From assembly GCA_030695285.1 (NCBI GenBank), contig JAUYTF010000101.1, forward strand, positions 1 to 6,606: a stretch of DNA of 6,606 bases, given 5' to 3'. Below, in pieces: positions 6,482 to 6,606 of the stretch. The notes under the pieces were generated by a model. It worked only from the letters and a program-made list of their open reading frames with translations. It was not told the origin of the DNA and did not search any database. The stretch is from Eubacteriales bacterium (GTDB taxonomy: Bacteria; Bacillota; Clostridia; Christensenellales; CAG-138). The translations under genes were made by a program, and so were the position numbers. The first letter of the stretch is position 1, and every line of letters starts with the position of its first letter.

Positions 6482-6551
6482 CGGAGGCAATGTTGCAAAC
6501 GTCAGATCGGTTTTCCGGTTCGCGCAGAAACAGACCCAAGGAGATTTGCCT

Positions 6552-6606
6552 TTGCCATACACCGGCGCAAAGCTGAATAGCGTATTGATCGTGTCGGGAT
6601 CGGAGC
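6552..6606 (+). CDS. Start of a further gene, possibly an ANTAR response regulator (cut by window edge)
   Basis: A TTG at 6552 is placed eight bases after AAGGAG (6538-6543) and opens a frame to the right edge, 71 bases after the glnA stop. The 18 visible residues are (M)PYTGAKLNSVLIVSGSE. A short polar lead followed by a beta-strand-like VLIVSGSE resembles the first strand of receiver-like domains in ANTAR antiterminators, which in Clostridia are often next to glutamine synthetase genes. The leader hairpins of both operons here make such a neighbour likely. With only 18 residues the family is an inference. An earlier in-frame TTG at 6546 is too close to the ribosome binding site. No terminator is visible between glnA and this start, so cotranscription is likely. 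Confidence 0.5.
   Translation, partial: MPYTGAKLNSVLIVSGSE

Noticed and set aside
5594..6562. 322-codon minus-strand open frame opposite glnA
   Set aside because: It lies antisense to conserved glutamine synthetase motifs; the product is Arg-rich with no recognisable domain, and no ribosome binding site supports it.
6490..6576. 28-codon open frame right after glnA with GGAGG before it
   Set aside because: The ribosome binding site is only two bases from the ATG, the peptide is Arg-rich without recognisable features, and it overlaps the better-supported TTG-started frame.

Overview
The window is a nitrogen-assimilation locus, most likely from a GC-rich member of the Clostridia (Bacillota). 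The reasons are a type III glutamine synthetase (GSIII), a short GSI-type glutamine synthetase, strong Shine-Dalgarno sites, near-consensus TTGACA/TATACT promoters, and leader hairpins of the ANTAR antitermination type. The exact genus cannot be read from the sequence.

Layout. Bases 1-643 (minus strand) hold the N-terminal 214 codons of an unrecognised, visibly AT-richer gene that runs off the left edge. Bases 645-946 hold no gene but carry three diverged tandem copies of a structured element of about 65-100 bases; two copies share an identical 46-base core. Each copy reads on the minus strand as a stem followed by a GC-rich hairpin and a T-tract. Bases 966-2543 (minus) encode an asparagine synthase B-type enzyme. 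It lies 24 bp downstream of glnN, the GSIII gene (2568-4661, minus), so the two form an operon. Bases 4662-5263 are a divergent control region with a consensus promoter on each strand, two inverted repeats and two attenuator-like leaders. Bases 5264-6481 (plus) encode a GSI-family glutamine synthetase. Bases 6552-6606 appear to be the first codons of a further plus-strand gene, possibly an ANTAR-type response regulator.

How it works together. GSIII and the GSI-family protein would make glutamine from ammonium and glutamate. AsnB would use glutamine as amide donor to make asparagine. Both divergent leaders contain a small hairpin with the same loop (AAAGGC, closed by C-G). This fits the AxxGxx hexaloop bound by ANTAR proteins. 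In each leader the hairpin overlaps one arm of a terminator-like structure ending in a T-tract, so the two folds should exclude each other. The inferred model is that one ANTAR regulator, possibly the gene cut at the right edge, coordinates both glutamine synthetase operons by antitermination. The least explained part of the window is the tandem structured-repeat array between asnB and the AT-rich gene.
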